From positions 1 through 50,611 of the forward strand of contig URUD01000016.1 in assembly GCA_900550935.1 (NCBI GenBank): 50,611 nt of DNA, written 5' to 3'. Each line of letters opens with the position of its first letter. The first letter of the stretch is position 1. Below are positions 16,394 through 24,490 of this stretch, one piece after another. This DNA comes from an uncultured Roseburia sp. GTDB taxonomy: Bacteria > Bacillota > Clostridia > Lachnospirales > Lachnospiraceae. The notes under the pieces are model-generated. The model was not told the origin of the DNA. It saw nothing but the letters and a program-made list of their open reading frames with translations, and made no database searches. The position numbers were made by a program, and so were the translations under genes.

Positions 16394-16744
16394 ATGCATG
16401 AACTTGGAATTGTGTTCCACGTGATCAAAAGCGTGGAACAGATTGCGAAAGAAAATCAGGTATCGCTCGTGTCCGCTGTTACGTTGGAGATCGGAGAGGT
16501 ATCGGGGATCGTTCCCTCTTACCTTACCGATTGCTGGCGGTGGGCAGCCGACCGGACCGAGACCCTGAAGGGTTCTGAATTAAAAATCGAGGAACTTCAT
16601 GCCATCACTCATTGTGAGGGATGCGGCGAAGACTACGACACGGTGGCACATGGAAAGATCTGCCCAAAGTGTGGTAGTGAACATACCTACCTTGTGACCG
16701 GAAATGAGGTCAGTATCAAGGAAATTGAAGTACCGGAAACCTAG
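16394..16744 (+). CDS. hypA: HypA, nickel metallochaperone
   Basis: The 116-residue protein has the invariant HypA start MHELGI, whose His2 binds nickel, and the zinc ribbon CEGCGEDYDTVAHGKICPKCG with paired CxxC motifs. HypA binds HypB and passes nickel to hydrogenase or, in some bacteria, to urease. It is 24 bp after the flavoprotein gene, and a strong terminator starts at the base after its stop, so hypB, the flavoprotein and hypA form one closed operon. The spacing from GATGGAGAAAAAAG to ATG 16394 is normal. The absence of the rest of the hyp set is notable. Confidence 0.93.
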   Translation: MHELGIVFHVIKSVEQIAKENQVSLVSAVTLEIGEVSGIVPSYLTDCWRWAADRTETLKGSELKIEELHAITHCEGCGEDYDTVAHGKICPKCGSEHTYLVTGNEVSIKEIEVPET

Positions 16745-16779
16745 ACCCCGGGCTTGCGTATGCAAGCCTGGGGTTTTTT
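16745..16779 (+). terminator. Rho-independent terminator after hypA
   Basis: ACCCCGGGCTTGC and GCAAGCCTGGGGT pair with one G-U wobble around GTAT, followed by TTTTTT. It begins directly after the hypA stop codon. Confidence 0.9.
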
Positions 16780-16844
16780 GCTGAATCAATAAATCTTAAG
16801 TTTTATTTAAAATGAAAGAGATGCTATGAACACGATTTTTTTTG

Positions 16845-16853
16845 TGTTACAAT
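16845..16853 (+). promoter_or_regulatory. Predicted extended -10 promoter of the wall-protein pair
   Basis: TGTTACAAT is an extended -10 (TGn-TACAAT). The -35 region is weak (CTATGA/TATGAA at 17 bp). It lies about 55 nt before the start of the FN3 protein. Confidence 0.45.
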
Positions 16854-16908
16854 AGTCCCAAATGATGAAAATATTATTTTGAACAAGAAAAATGGGAGGA
16901 AGAGCGTT

Positions 16909-19900
16909 ATGATGAGGAAAAAGCTTGAATGGTTAAAGCGTGGTGCATGTCTTGTACTTGCAGGAACCCTGGTTTTGTGTTCTGAAAATGTGAGCTATGC
17001 AGCCATGACCACATCAGTACAGGCGGAAACGCAGGATTCATCCGAGACATCGGACCAGAGTGAAACTGAGACAGAAAATGCCGGGGAAACCGGTACGGAT
17101 GAGAATACAGAACAGGAAAAAACAACGGAAACGACGGAGAATACCGAGGCAACCGAGACCACGGAGACGACTGAGGCAACCGAAACCACAGAGAATACCG
17201 AGGTGACCGAGACCACGGAAACCACAGAAACCACAGAGGAGACCGAGGCAACCGAAGAGACCGAGACTAAAGAAGAAAAGATACCAAACGGAGTAACCTT
17301 AAATACCGCAGTATTATATCGTGTGATTGCGATCGGCGAGCAGCTGACATTGCCGGAGTACACCATTTCCTACACTGATCCTTCAGCAACCGGAAGTGAT
17401 GCAGAGGTAGTGTGGTCAGATGACGGACTTGGCATTATTTCTTTAGATGCAGCAGGCAATAAAGTGACCGGTGTCAAAGCAGGTGTTACAACTCTGACAT
17501 TACAGGTAAAGGGCACCCAGTATGCGACTGAGTACCATGTGATCGTAACACCGGCGGCACCAGCCAGTGTCAATCAGACAGCAACGACTTATCAGTCAGC
17601 AGAGCTTTCCTGGAGTGCAGTAGAGGGAGCAAAAGGCTATCGCGTATACCGTAAGGGAGAGAGCGATGCAGAGTTTCAGATGGTTGCAGAGGTAGAGGGT
17701 AATACATCCTACAAAGACAGCGGACTGGAACTTGGAACCAAATACATTTATCGGATCAAATCCTATGTTACTTATAAAGATGCTTCAAACACACAGCAGT
17801 ATGCAGAATCGGACAATTATGGACAGATCGCAGTTACCTTGTCGCTTGGCAAGACAACGATAGAGAGTGCCAGTGCGGTTGCATACAACAGTGTACAGAT
17901 CAGCTGGAAAACATTAGAAGGCGCAGAGGGCTATACCGTATACCGTGCCGAGGGAGCTTCCAATAATTTTGCAGAGCTTTCTACTGTGACAGGAACGGAT
18001 TATACAGACAATAATGTGACAGCAGGAACCACTTATCGTTATCAGGTCAAAGGTTACCGTACAGTAAACGGAACCAGAGTTTACGGAGATGCTTCTGATG
18101 CAGTTACCGTAAAACCGATGCCCGGAACAACAAACTTAAGTGCAGTTGTAAAAGGTGTGACATCAGTAAAACTGACATGGGATAAAGTAGAAGGAGCCAG
18201 TGGATATGAAGTATATCGTAAGGTAAGCGGTGATGACGATTTCAAGAAGATCAAAACCGTTGAGGGCGGAAATAAAACAAGCTATACCGATAAAAAATTA
18301 AAGACTGGAACCAAATACGTTTATATCGTGCGTGCATACTGTGGAAGTGGCAGCAGCAAGGTATATGGTGAGGACTCCAATCAGACCGCAGTAACTCCGA
18401 CAATCGCAGCACCATCCGAGGTAAGCGTTGAAAATACGACATATAACAGCATTACCATTAAATGGGGCAGCATGAAGGGAGTAGAGGGATATAAAGTACT
18501 TCGTGCAACCAGTATAAATGGAAAATACAAGACGGTAGCAACTGTAAAAGGAAAGTCAAACCACAGTTACATAAATAAAAAACTGTCTGCGGGAACCAAT
18601 TATTATTATAAAGTATGCGCTTACAAGACTGTAAATGGGAAAAAGGTAAATGGTCTGGCATCGGAACCATTGCAGATTTCAGTGGTTGCTCCGGCAACAA
18701 CGGTAAAGAGCGAGGCAGCAGGTGCAACTGCGGTCAAACTGACCTGGACGAAAGTGGATCTGCCGTCAAACGGAAGCGGGTACAATATTTATCTTGTAAC
18801 CAATGGAAACAGCAGGAAGGTAAAGAGCTGTAAGAGAAAAGCAACTTCTTATACCGTAAAAAATCTGACACCAGGTGAAAACTATACCTTTAAGGTGGTG
18901 CCGTATACGAAAAACTCAAAGAAAAAAGTAGTACTTGGACTGGATTCCAATCTCCTTACAGCGACACCAACTCTGCTAGCACCGGCGATTGAGAAAGCAG
19001 CATCCGCATCAGATGGAACAATCCAGCTGACCTGGAAAGCAACAGGTGGCGGCGAAAGCGGATATGAAGTATACCGTTCTACTTCCAAAAAGAAAGGATA
19101 CAGTCTGGTTGGAACTGCAGCCGTGCAGAGCGGTGTGAGTGAATATGCTTTTGAAGATGCCAATATTGTTTTTGGAAAGAAATACTATTACAAGGTAAGA
19201 TGCACCAGAACACTGGAAAACGGAACCGGAATGGTTTCTGCTTATTCTGTCGTAAAAACGGTAAAAGCAGGGCCGGCAGCACCGACACTTACTGTTACAG
19301 CATCCGGTTCGGATCAGCTTAAGTTAAGCTGGAAAAAAGTGAAGATGTCTTCCGGTGGTTATGTAAATGGATATGTGATCTACCGCAGTAATACGGAAAA
19401 GGGAACTTATAAGAAAGTAACAACAATAAAGAGTGGAAAGACAACGTCTTATACCGACAAGGGGCTGGTAACCGGAAATACTTATTATTACAAGATCCGT
19501 GCGTACTATAAGTCAGGTGGAAAAAATGTATACAGTGCCGACTCTGCAATCGTATCAAAACAGGTAACACCATCGAAACCATCAGTAACAGCAGCTTCCT
19601 TAGATTACCAGACCATACGTGTCTCCTGGAAACAGGTGACAGGAGCAAGTGGATATCAGATCAGACGTTCAGAAACAGCGGACGGAACCTATAAATCCGT
19701 AAAGACGATCAATTCCGCATCCACACTATATTTTGATAACAGCAAACTGACAACTGGAAAGACATATTACTATAAGGTTCGTGCTTTTGTGAAAAAGAAC
19801 GGCAAGAAAGTTTATGGTGAATATTCGGATGTACAATCAGCAGCACCAGTACTTGGAATGCCAACGAATTTGGCCGGAACCTCCATTGACAACAACCAGA

Positions 19901-20961
19901 TTAAATTAACCTGGACTGCAGTAGCAGGAGCAAAGACTTATACGATCGTAAGAAGCACATCCCTGACCGGAACCTATAAGATCGCAAGTGAGATCTGTGA
20001 TACGAACTCCTTCATCGACAGTAACGTATCCATCGGAAAGACATATTACTATAAGGTGCAGGCGATCCGTGATAACCTGATCAGTGATTTTACAACACCG
20101 ATTGCAGTAACTGCAGCAGCATTAGAGCTGAGTACAACAAGTGTTACGATGAAAACCGGAACCAATATGAAGATCACAGCAAAGGCAACACCAGATGCTT
20201 ATGTGGCATGGTCTTCCGATAATGCGCAGATCGCAGTCGTTACCTCAGACGGAACAATCTATGCGTTGAAAGCAGGAACAACGACCATCAGTGCAACGGC
20301 CAACAACATGACAAAGAAAGTGACCGTTACCGTAAAAGATAAGCTCGGAACTGAGAATAAGGGACTCGAATTATCTGCTTCCAACGGAACTATTAACTTT
20401 AACAACATCAAGTCAGCAGGATACGAGTATGTCATGCTCCGTATCACAAATGGAACAACAGAGGATAAAAACTTTAAGACGAACCTGAAAAATGCGAAGG
20501 CAGCAGGATTAAAAGTCGGTGTTATCTGCTACTCTACTGCACAGACAAAGACAGGGGCAGAGAGCGAGGCAAAGAAAGTATTAAGCATCTTAAATGGAGA
20601 GAAACTGGATTACCCGGTTGTTTACGACTTAGAGTCAGAGAAACTGCTCTATAACAACGTGACCAAGACGGAGCGAGTAGAATTTGTAAAAGCATTCCAG
20701 AGCCAGATCGTAAATGCAGGAAAAGGTTACAGCTTCATCTTAGGTATCAGCCAGAGCCTCTTAAAGGCATATCCGGAAAAATATCTGGATACCAGCCTGC
20801 TTACCGGAATGGATCTGTGGATCTATAACTGCCGTGCAGAGAATTTAGGACATGGCTATCAGGGAACAGGTAATGTCGTAATGTGGAGATACAGTGACAG
20901 TGCTACCGTAGACGGCGTGAGCGGAAAAGTAAGCATCAGTAACCGTTACAAAACCTATTAG
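16909..20961 (+). CDS. Secreted FN3-repeat protein with degenerate GH25 lysozyme-like domain
   Basis: This 1350-residue protein starts with a signal peptide (to about AMTTSVQA). A Thr/Glu-rich spacer (about 45-125, ETTE/TEAT units) follows, then a Big_2-like domain (about 130-220), nine FN3 domains (about 220-1080, each with the LTW/LSW-x-V-x-GAxGYxVYR and YYYKVRAY pattern), a second Big_2-like domain (VAWSSDNAQIAVV, LKAGTTTISA) and a C-terminal GH25-like domain (about 1150-1350). In that last domain the DxE motif is kept (YDLES, Asp1240/Glu1242). The usual Asp of GxDVS is Glu1154 in GLELS, and the Asp of the late VDxN motif is Ser1342. GGGAGGAAG selects ATG 16909 over TTG 16879. It probably acts on or binds the cell wall. 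Confidence 0.85.
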   Translation: MMRKKLEWLKRGACLVLAGTLVLCSENVSYAAMTTSVQAETQDSSETSDQSETETENAGETGTDENTEQEKTTETTENTEATETTETTEATETTENTEVTETTETTETTEETEATEETETKEEKIPNGVTLNTAVLYRVIAIGEQLTLPEYTISYTDPSATGSDAEVVWSDDGLGIISLDAAGNKVTGVKAGVTTLTLQVKGTQYATEYHVIVTPAAPASVNQTATTYQSAELSWSAVEGAKGYRVYRKGESDAEFQMVAEVEGNTSYKDSGLELGTKYIYRIKSYVTYKDASNTQQYAESDNYGQIAVTLSLGKTTIESASAVAYNSVQISWKTLEGAEGYTVYRAEGASNNFAELSTVTGTDYTDNNVTAGTTYRYQVKGYRTVNGTRVYGDASDAVTVKPMPGTTNLSAVVKGVTSVKLTWDKVEGASGYEVYRKVSGDDDFKKIKTVEGGNKTSYTDKKLKTGTKYVYIVRAYCGSGSSKVYGEDSNQTAVTPTIAAPSEVSVENTTYNSITIKWGSMKGVEGYKVLRATSINGKYKTVATVKGKSNHSYINKKLSAGTNYYYKVCAYKTVNGKKVNGLASEPLQISVVAPATTVKSEAAGATAVKLTWTKVDLPSNGSGYNIYLVTNGNSRKVKSCKRKATSYTVKNLTPGENYTFKVVPYTKNSKKKVVLGLDSNLLTATPTLLAPAIEKAASASDGTIQLTWKATGGGESGYEVYRSTSKKKGYSLVGTAAVQSGVSEYAFEDANIVFGKKYYYKVRCTRTLENGTGMVSAYSVVKTVKAGPAAPTLTVTASGSDQLKLSWKKVKMSSGGYVNGYVIYRSNTEKGTYKKVTTIKSGKTTSYTDKGLVTGNTYYYKIRAYYKSGGKNVYSADSAIVSKQVTPSKPSVTAASLDYQTIRVSWKQVTGASGYQIRRSETADGTYKSVKTINSASTLYFDNSKLTTGKTYYYKVRAFVKKNGKKVYGEYSDVQSAAPVLGMPTNLAGTSIDNNQIKLTWTAVAGAKTYTIVRSTSLTGTYKIASEICDTNSFIDSNVSIGKTYYYKVQAIRDNLISDFTTPIAVTAAALELSTTSVTMKTGTNMKITAKATPDAYVAWSSDNAQIAVVTSDGTIYALKAGTTTISATANNMTKKVTVTVKDKLGTENKGLELSASNGTINFNNIKSAGYEYVMLRITNGTTEDKNFKTNLKNAKAAGLKVGVICYSTAQTKTGAESEAKKVLSILNGEKLDYPVVYDLESEKLLYNNVTKTERVEFVKAFQSQIVNAGKGYSFILGISQSLLKAYPEKYLDTSLLTGMDLWIYNCRAENLGHGYQGTGNVVMWRYSDSATVDGVSGKVSISNRYKTY

Positions 20962-20978
20962 ATTTGAGGAAGTATGGA

Positions 20979-23309
20979 ATGAATAAGAAAGTCAGAAAAA
21001 TATGGAACTACTTGTTGGCAGGTGTGCTGACAGCAGGCATATTTGTAACAGGCATCCCGGCAGAGCAATACGTCTCTGCCGCGCAGATGCAGACGTTTGA
21101 GAGTGAAGTTACCGAGGGCGGACGGATCACGGAATTTGTTGCCCTGGACGATACAGTTTCCAGTATACATAGCAATAACAAGATCGCACTGAAAAAATTA
21201 CTGGAACAGATGCCATCTACCATTCAGGCTTATGTGGAGGGAGAGGAGAAACCGGTAAAGATACCGGTTACCTGGAACTGTAGGGGTGATTACGAAAACA
21301 CCAATTATTTTTATTATGAATTTGATCCGGAGTGGGACGAGGATTTATATCCGGTCAGCAAGAATGCGATGAAAGATATTCCGTACATCGGAGTATTTTT
21401 GACCAGAGCATACGGAAACAGCACGTTTAAGCTGGCATCCGCTTCGTCCAATGAGAAGACCGTTTACAACTTCTTAAAAAATGACCTCGGAGTCAATACG
21501 GCAGCGGCATGTGGTATCCTTGCCAATATCTACAGCGAGTCCTCTTTCAATCCGACCGCAAGCGTGATCGATACAAATGGAAAGACAAGCTATGGTATCT
21601 GCCAGTGGAATGGCGTACGTTTTGATGCGTTGAAGTCCTATTGCTCCCAGTATGGATACGACTATAAGACATTGAATGCACAGTTGAAATATTTGCAGTA
21701 CGAGCTGACACACAGCGAAGCAAGTGCCTTTTCCAAAGTAAAAAATGTGGAAAACACTGCGCAGGGAGCTTATACTGCAGGTTATAACTGGGCACGTTAT
21801 TTTGAGAGATGTGCCAGCGTTTATTTTGAATCAAGAGCAAAACTGGCACGTGATACTTACTGGGCAAAATACAAGTCAGATTCACCAGACCCGAATCCAA
21901 CACCTGATCCGGAGGCAGAGTACAAGATCACTTACTATCTGTATGATGGTACCAATAATGATGAAAATCCGGACACTTACACCAAAGATGATGATACGAT
22001 CACATTAAAGAAACCGAAAAAGACTGGATACAGCTTTGGCGGCTGGTATACAGACAGTACTCTGACGAACAAGATCACCCAGATTGCGGCAGGTTCTACC
22101 GGAGATATTTCTATCTATGCGAAATGGATTGCAAATAAATATACGATCTGTTTTTATGGAAATAAGGCAACCAGTGGTTCTGTTGCCAATATGAACTGTG
22201 AATATGACGGCTTATATACGTTACGGGCAAACAAATTTAAGCGTACCGGATACAAATTTAACGGATGGAATACGCAGACAAACGGCAAGGGAGACTCCTA
22301 TAAGAACAAAGAAGAAATCGAAAATCTTGCAACCAAAGACGGATCGACCGTAAAACTGTATGCGCAGTGGAAACGGATCACTTATAAGATTAATTATCAG
22401 TTAAAAGGCGGTAAGCTTTCCGATGATGTGCGCACAAAGTATAACGTTGCAACCGGAACATTCAAACTGGAGAAACCGAAGCGGACGGGCTACACCTTCT
22501 TAGGCTGGTACAAAGAGAAAAATTATAAGACATCCATCACCCGGATCACAAAGGGAAGCACCGGAAATGTGACGGTCTATGCGAAGTGGAGCAAAAACAG
22601 TTACAAGGTAAGATACAAAGGAAACAAGGCGACCAGCGGTTCCATGAACAACATCATGACCTGTAATTACGGATCAAAATATACGCTGACATCCAATAAA
22701 TTCAAACGTACCGACTATATCTTTACCGGATGGAACACCAGAGCAGATGGAAGCGGAAAATCCTATGCCAACCGTGCGACGATCAAAAACCTGACCGCGA
22801 AGAACAACGCAACGATCACGTTGTATGCACAGTGGAAGAAAAAGTCATACCAGATCAACTATGAATTAAATGGCGGTATGATGTTAGATGAAAATCCGAC
22901 AACCTACTATGCAGATACGAAGACATTTAAGTTAAAGGCACCGGCAAGAGAGGGCTACACCTTCGGCGGCTGGTATACAGAGCCAAACTTCAAACACAAG
23001 GTAACCCAGATCAAAAAGGGTACCAGAAAGAACTATACCCTGTATGCAAAATGGACGATCAACACCTATACGGTACAGTTTGACGGAAATGGAGCAACTG
23101 GCGGTACAACCGCAGCATTAAGCTGTGAATATGGAAAACCATACACCTTAACGGCGAACGGATTTGTCCGTGAAGGATACCGCTTCATTGGATGGAGCAT
23201 GGCACCGGATGGAACCGGAACGTTCTATGGAGATCTCGTGCAGATCCAGAACTTAAGCACCGGGAATGGAACGGTCATTACCCTGTATGCACAGTGGGAA
23301 GCATTATAA
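20979..23309 (+). CDS. Secreted lysozyme-like protein with six Listeria-Bacteroides repeats
   Basis: The 776-residue protein has a signal peptide (VTGIPAEQYVSAA), an N-terminal domain of about 100 residues without known motif, then a phage-tail-lysozyme-type domain (about 155-290: VYNFLKNDLG, GILANIYSESSFNPTA with the likely catalytic Glu, SYGICQWNG). After a PDPNPTPDPE linker come six InlB B-repeats (about 310-776), each ending FGGWYT/FNGWNT...YAKW or YAQW. It begins 17 bp after the FN3 protein, behind GAGGAAG, so the two are co-transcribed and probably act together on peptidoglycan. No LPxTG or transmembrane anchor is visible; retention may be through the repeats. Confidence 0.85.
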   Translation: MNKKVRKIWNYLLAGVLTAGIFVTGIPAEQYVSAAQMQTFESEVTEGGRITEFVALDDTVSSIHSNNKIALKKLLEQMPSTIQAYVEGEEKPVKIPVTWNCRGDYENTNYFYYEFDPEWDEDLYPVSKNAMKDIPYIGVFLTRAYGNSTFKLASASSNEKTVYNFLKNDLGVNTAAACGILANIYSESSFNPTASVIDTNGKTSYGICQWNGVRFDALKSYCSQYGYDYKTLNAQLKYLQYELTHSEASAFSKVKNVENTAQGAYTAGYNWARYFERCASVYFESRAKLARDTYWAKYKSDSPDPNPTPDPEAEYKITYYLYDGTNNDENPDTYTKDDDTITLKKPKKTGYSFGGWYTDSTLTNKITQIAAGSTGDISIYAKWIANKYTICFYGNKATSGSVANMNCEYDGLYTLRANKFKRTGYKFNGWNTQTNGKGDSYKNKEEIENLATKDGSTVKLYAQWKRITYKINYQLKGGKLSDDVRTKYNVATGTFKLEKPKRTGYTFLGWYKEKNYKTSITRITKGSTGNVTVYAKWSKNSYKVRYKGNKATSGSMNNIMTCNYGSKYTLTSNKFKRTDYIFTGWNTRADGSGKSYANRATIKNLTAKNNATITLYAQWKKKSYQINYELNGGMMLDENPTTYYADTKTFKLKAPAREGYTFGGWYTEPNFKHKVTQIKKGTRKNYTLYAKWTINTYTVQFDGNGATGGTTAALSCEYGKPYTLTANGFVREGYRFIGWSMAPDGTGTFYGDLVQIQNLSTGNGTVITLYAQWEAL

Positions 23310-23336
23310 AAACGTAAGAAAAGAGAGGCAGTGGAC

Positions 23337-24272
23337 GTGCAGTTTTACATGGCACCGATGGAAGGCATCACCGGATATGTGTTCCGAAATGCATATCAGA
23401 AAAATTTTGGCGGGATAGACCGGTATTTCACACCGTTTATCACCAATAAAAAAATGAATTACAAAGAACTAAATGATATTGCACCGGAACACAATCGGGG
23501 GATGCAGGTCATCCCACAGATCTTAACCAATCGTGCAGATGACTTCTGCGAGATCGCGAGGGAATTAGAGCAGTATGGATATGGCATCGTTAATCTGAAT
23601 TTAGGCTGTCCTTCCGGCACGGTTGCGGCAAAAAAGCGGGGCGCCGGATTTTTGTCAGAGCCCGATGCGCTCGACCGCTTTTTGGAAGAGATTTTTACAG
23701 ACTGTCCACTGCAGATCTCCATTAAGACCAGGATCGGCATTGAGGAAGACGCCGAGTGGAAGCAGTTGCTTACGATCTATAACCGGTACCCGCTCGAAGA
23801 ACTCATCGTTCATCCCAGAGTGTTAAAGGACTTTTACCGGAATACCCCCCGGGTGGAAGCATATCTTCTGGCAAGAGAACGCTGTTCTTATCCTGTATGC
23901 TATAACGGAGATATTCATTCTATGGCAGCATATAAGAGCCTCTGTGAAAAAGCGGGAGAGACAGAACGTTTGATGCTTGGCAGAGGACTGTTGCAAAATC
24001 CAGGACTGATCCGAGAAATCCGTGGTGAGGAGAAACTGACAAAAGAGAAGCTAAAACAGTTTCATGATGATGTGTTAGAGGGGTATCTGGCAGTGATGTC
24101 CGGTGACCGGAATACCTTGTTTAAAATGAAAGAACTGTGGGCATATCTCGGCAAACAATTTGTGGAGCCGGAAAAATACTTAAAGAAAATAAAAAAAGTG
24201 ACCTCCGTCGCGGAATATCGTGTGATCGCGGATACAATTTTTGATGAATTAAAATTTGTGGTTGCTTATTGA
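23337..24272 (+). CDS. tRNA-dihydrouridine synthase
   Basis: The 311-residue flavoprotein reduces uridine in the D-loop of tRNA with NADPH. Signatures are YMAPMEGITGYVFRN at the start, LNLGCPSGTVAAKKRGAGFL with the catalytic Cys, SIKTRIGI, a late HxR (IVHPRV) and NGDI plus MLGRGLLQNP for FMN phosphate. GTG 23337 is preferred: it sits 8 nt from AGAGAGG and gives the family-like MQFYMAPMEG, whereas GTG 23331 almost touches the site. It is a housekeeping gene; its 3' end contains the promoter of the downstream riboswitch. Which Dus subclass it is (DusB-like or other) is not settled. Confidence 0.9.
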   Translation: MQFYMAPMEGITGYVFRNAYQKNFGGIDRYFTPFITNKKMNYKELNDIAPEHNRGMQVIPQILTNRADDFCEIARELEQYGYGIVNLNLGCPSGTVAAKKRGAGFLSEPDALDRFLEEIFTDCPLQISIKTRIGIEEDAEWKQLLTIYNRYPLEELIVHPRVLKDFYRNTPRVEAYLLARERCSYPVCYNGDIHSMAAYKSLCEKAGETERLMLGRGLLQNPGLIREIRGEEKLTKEKLKQFHDDVLEGYLAVMSGDRNTLFKMKELWAYLGKQFVEPEKYLKKIKKVTSVAEYRVIADTIFDELKFVVAY

Positions 24273-24290
24273 GAAAAATTATTATACAAT
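24262..24290 (+). promoter_or_regulatory. Predicted promoter of the ZTP riboswitch-pfl transcript
   Basis: TTGCTT (24262-24267), 17 bp, TACAAT (24285-24290). The -35 lies in the last codons of the dihydrouridine synthase gene, and the expected start is at the first pairing base of the riboswitch, near 24297. Confidence 0.65.
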
Positions 24291-24296
24291 AGCATT

Positions 24297-24389
24297 GTTA
24301 TATGACTGACGGAACAAGTGGAGAACCACGTGAAGTATAACGATAGCATGCCGACCGTCTGGGCGAAGAACCCGGACTGTCGGTTTTTT
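24297..24389 (+). promoter_or_regulatory. ZTP riboswitch (pfl motif) with terminator platform
   Basis: The conserved layout of the pfl/ZTP RNA is clear. GTTATA (24297-24302) pairs with TATAAC (24336-24341), the core TGACTGACGGAAC precedes a GTGG-AGAA-CCAC hairpin, and the 3' block CCGACCGTCTGGGC is at 24351-24364. That same block pairs with CCCGGACTGTCGG (24371-24383) to form a terminator with six T (24384-24389). Binding of ZTP/ZMP, which signals lack of 10-formyl-tetrahydrofolate, should stabilise the aptamer, block the terminator and switch on pflB-pflA, whose product formate feeds one-carbon metabolism. Confidence 0.93.
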
Positions 24390-24490
24390 GATTCTTATGA
24401 CGATAAGCGTACGAAAAATAAAAAACCAGGCATATTTCCGGGAACATCAGCATTTTATAGTAATAGTGATGTTTTAAAGGAGGAAAAGCA

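Noticed and set aside
17100..17280. Short-period DNA repeat that could be mistaken for a repeat array
   Set aside because: It is in frame and encodes the Thr/Glu-rich spacer of the FN3 protein; unit lengths vary and there are no unique spacers, so it is not a CRISPR or other DNA-level array.
16907..17366. Long minus-strand frames opposite the FN3 protein start (Ser/Val-rich)
   Set aside because: They are mirror images of the Thr/Glu repeat codons with no ribosome site or promoter.
21900..23309. Regularly spaced similar blocks in the second wall protein
   Set aside because: They are protein-level Listeria-Bacteroides repeats with diverged codons, not a DNA repeat array.
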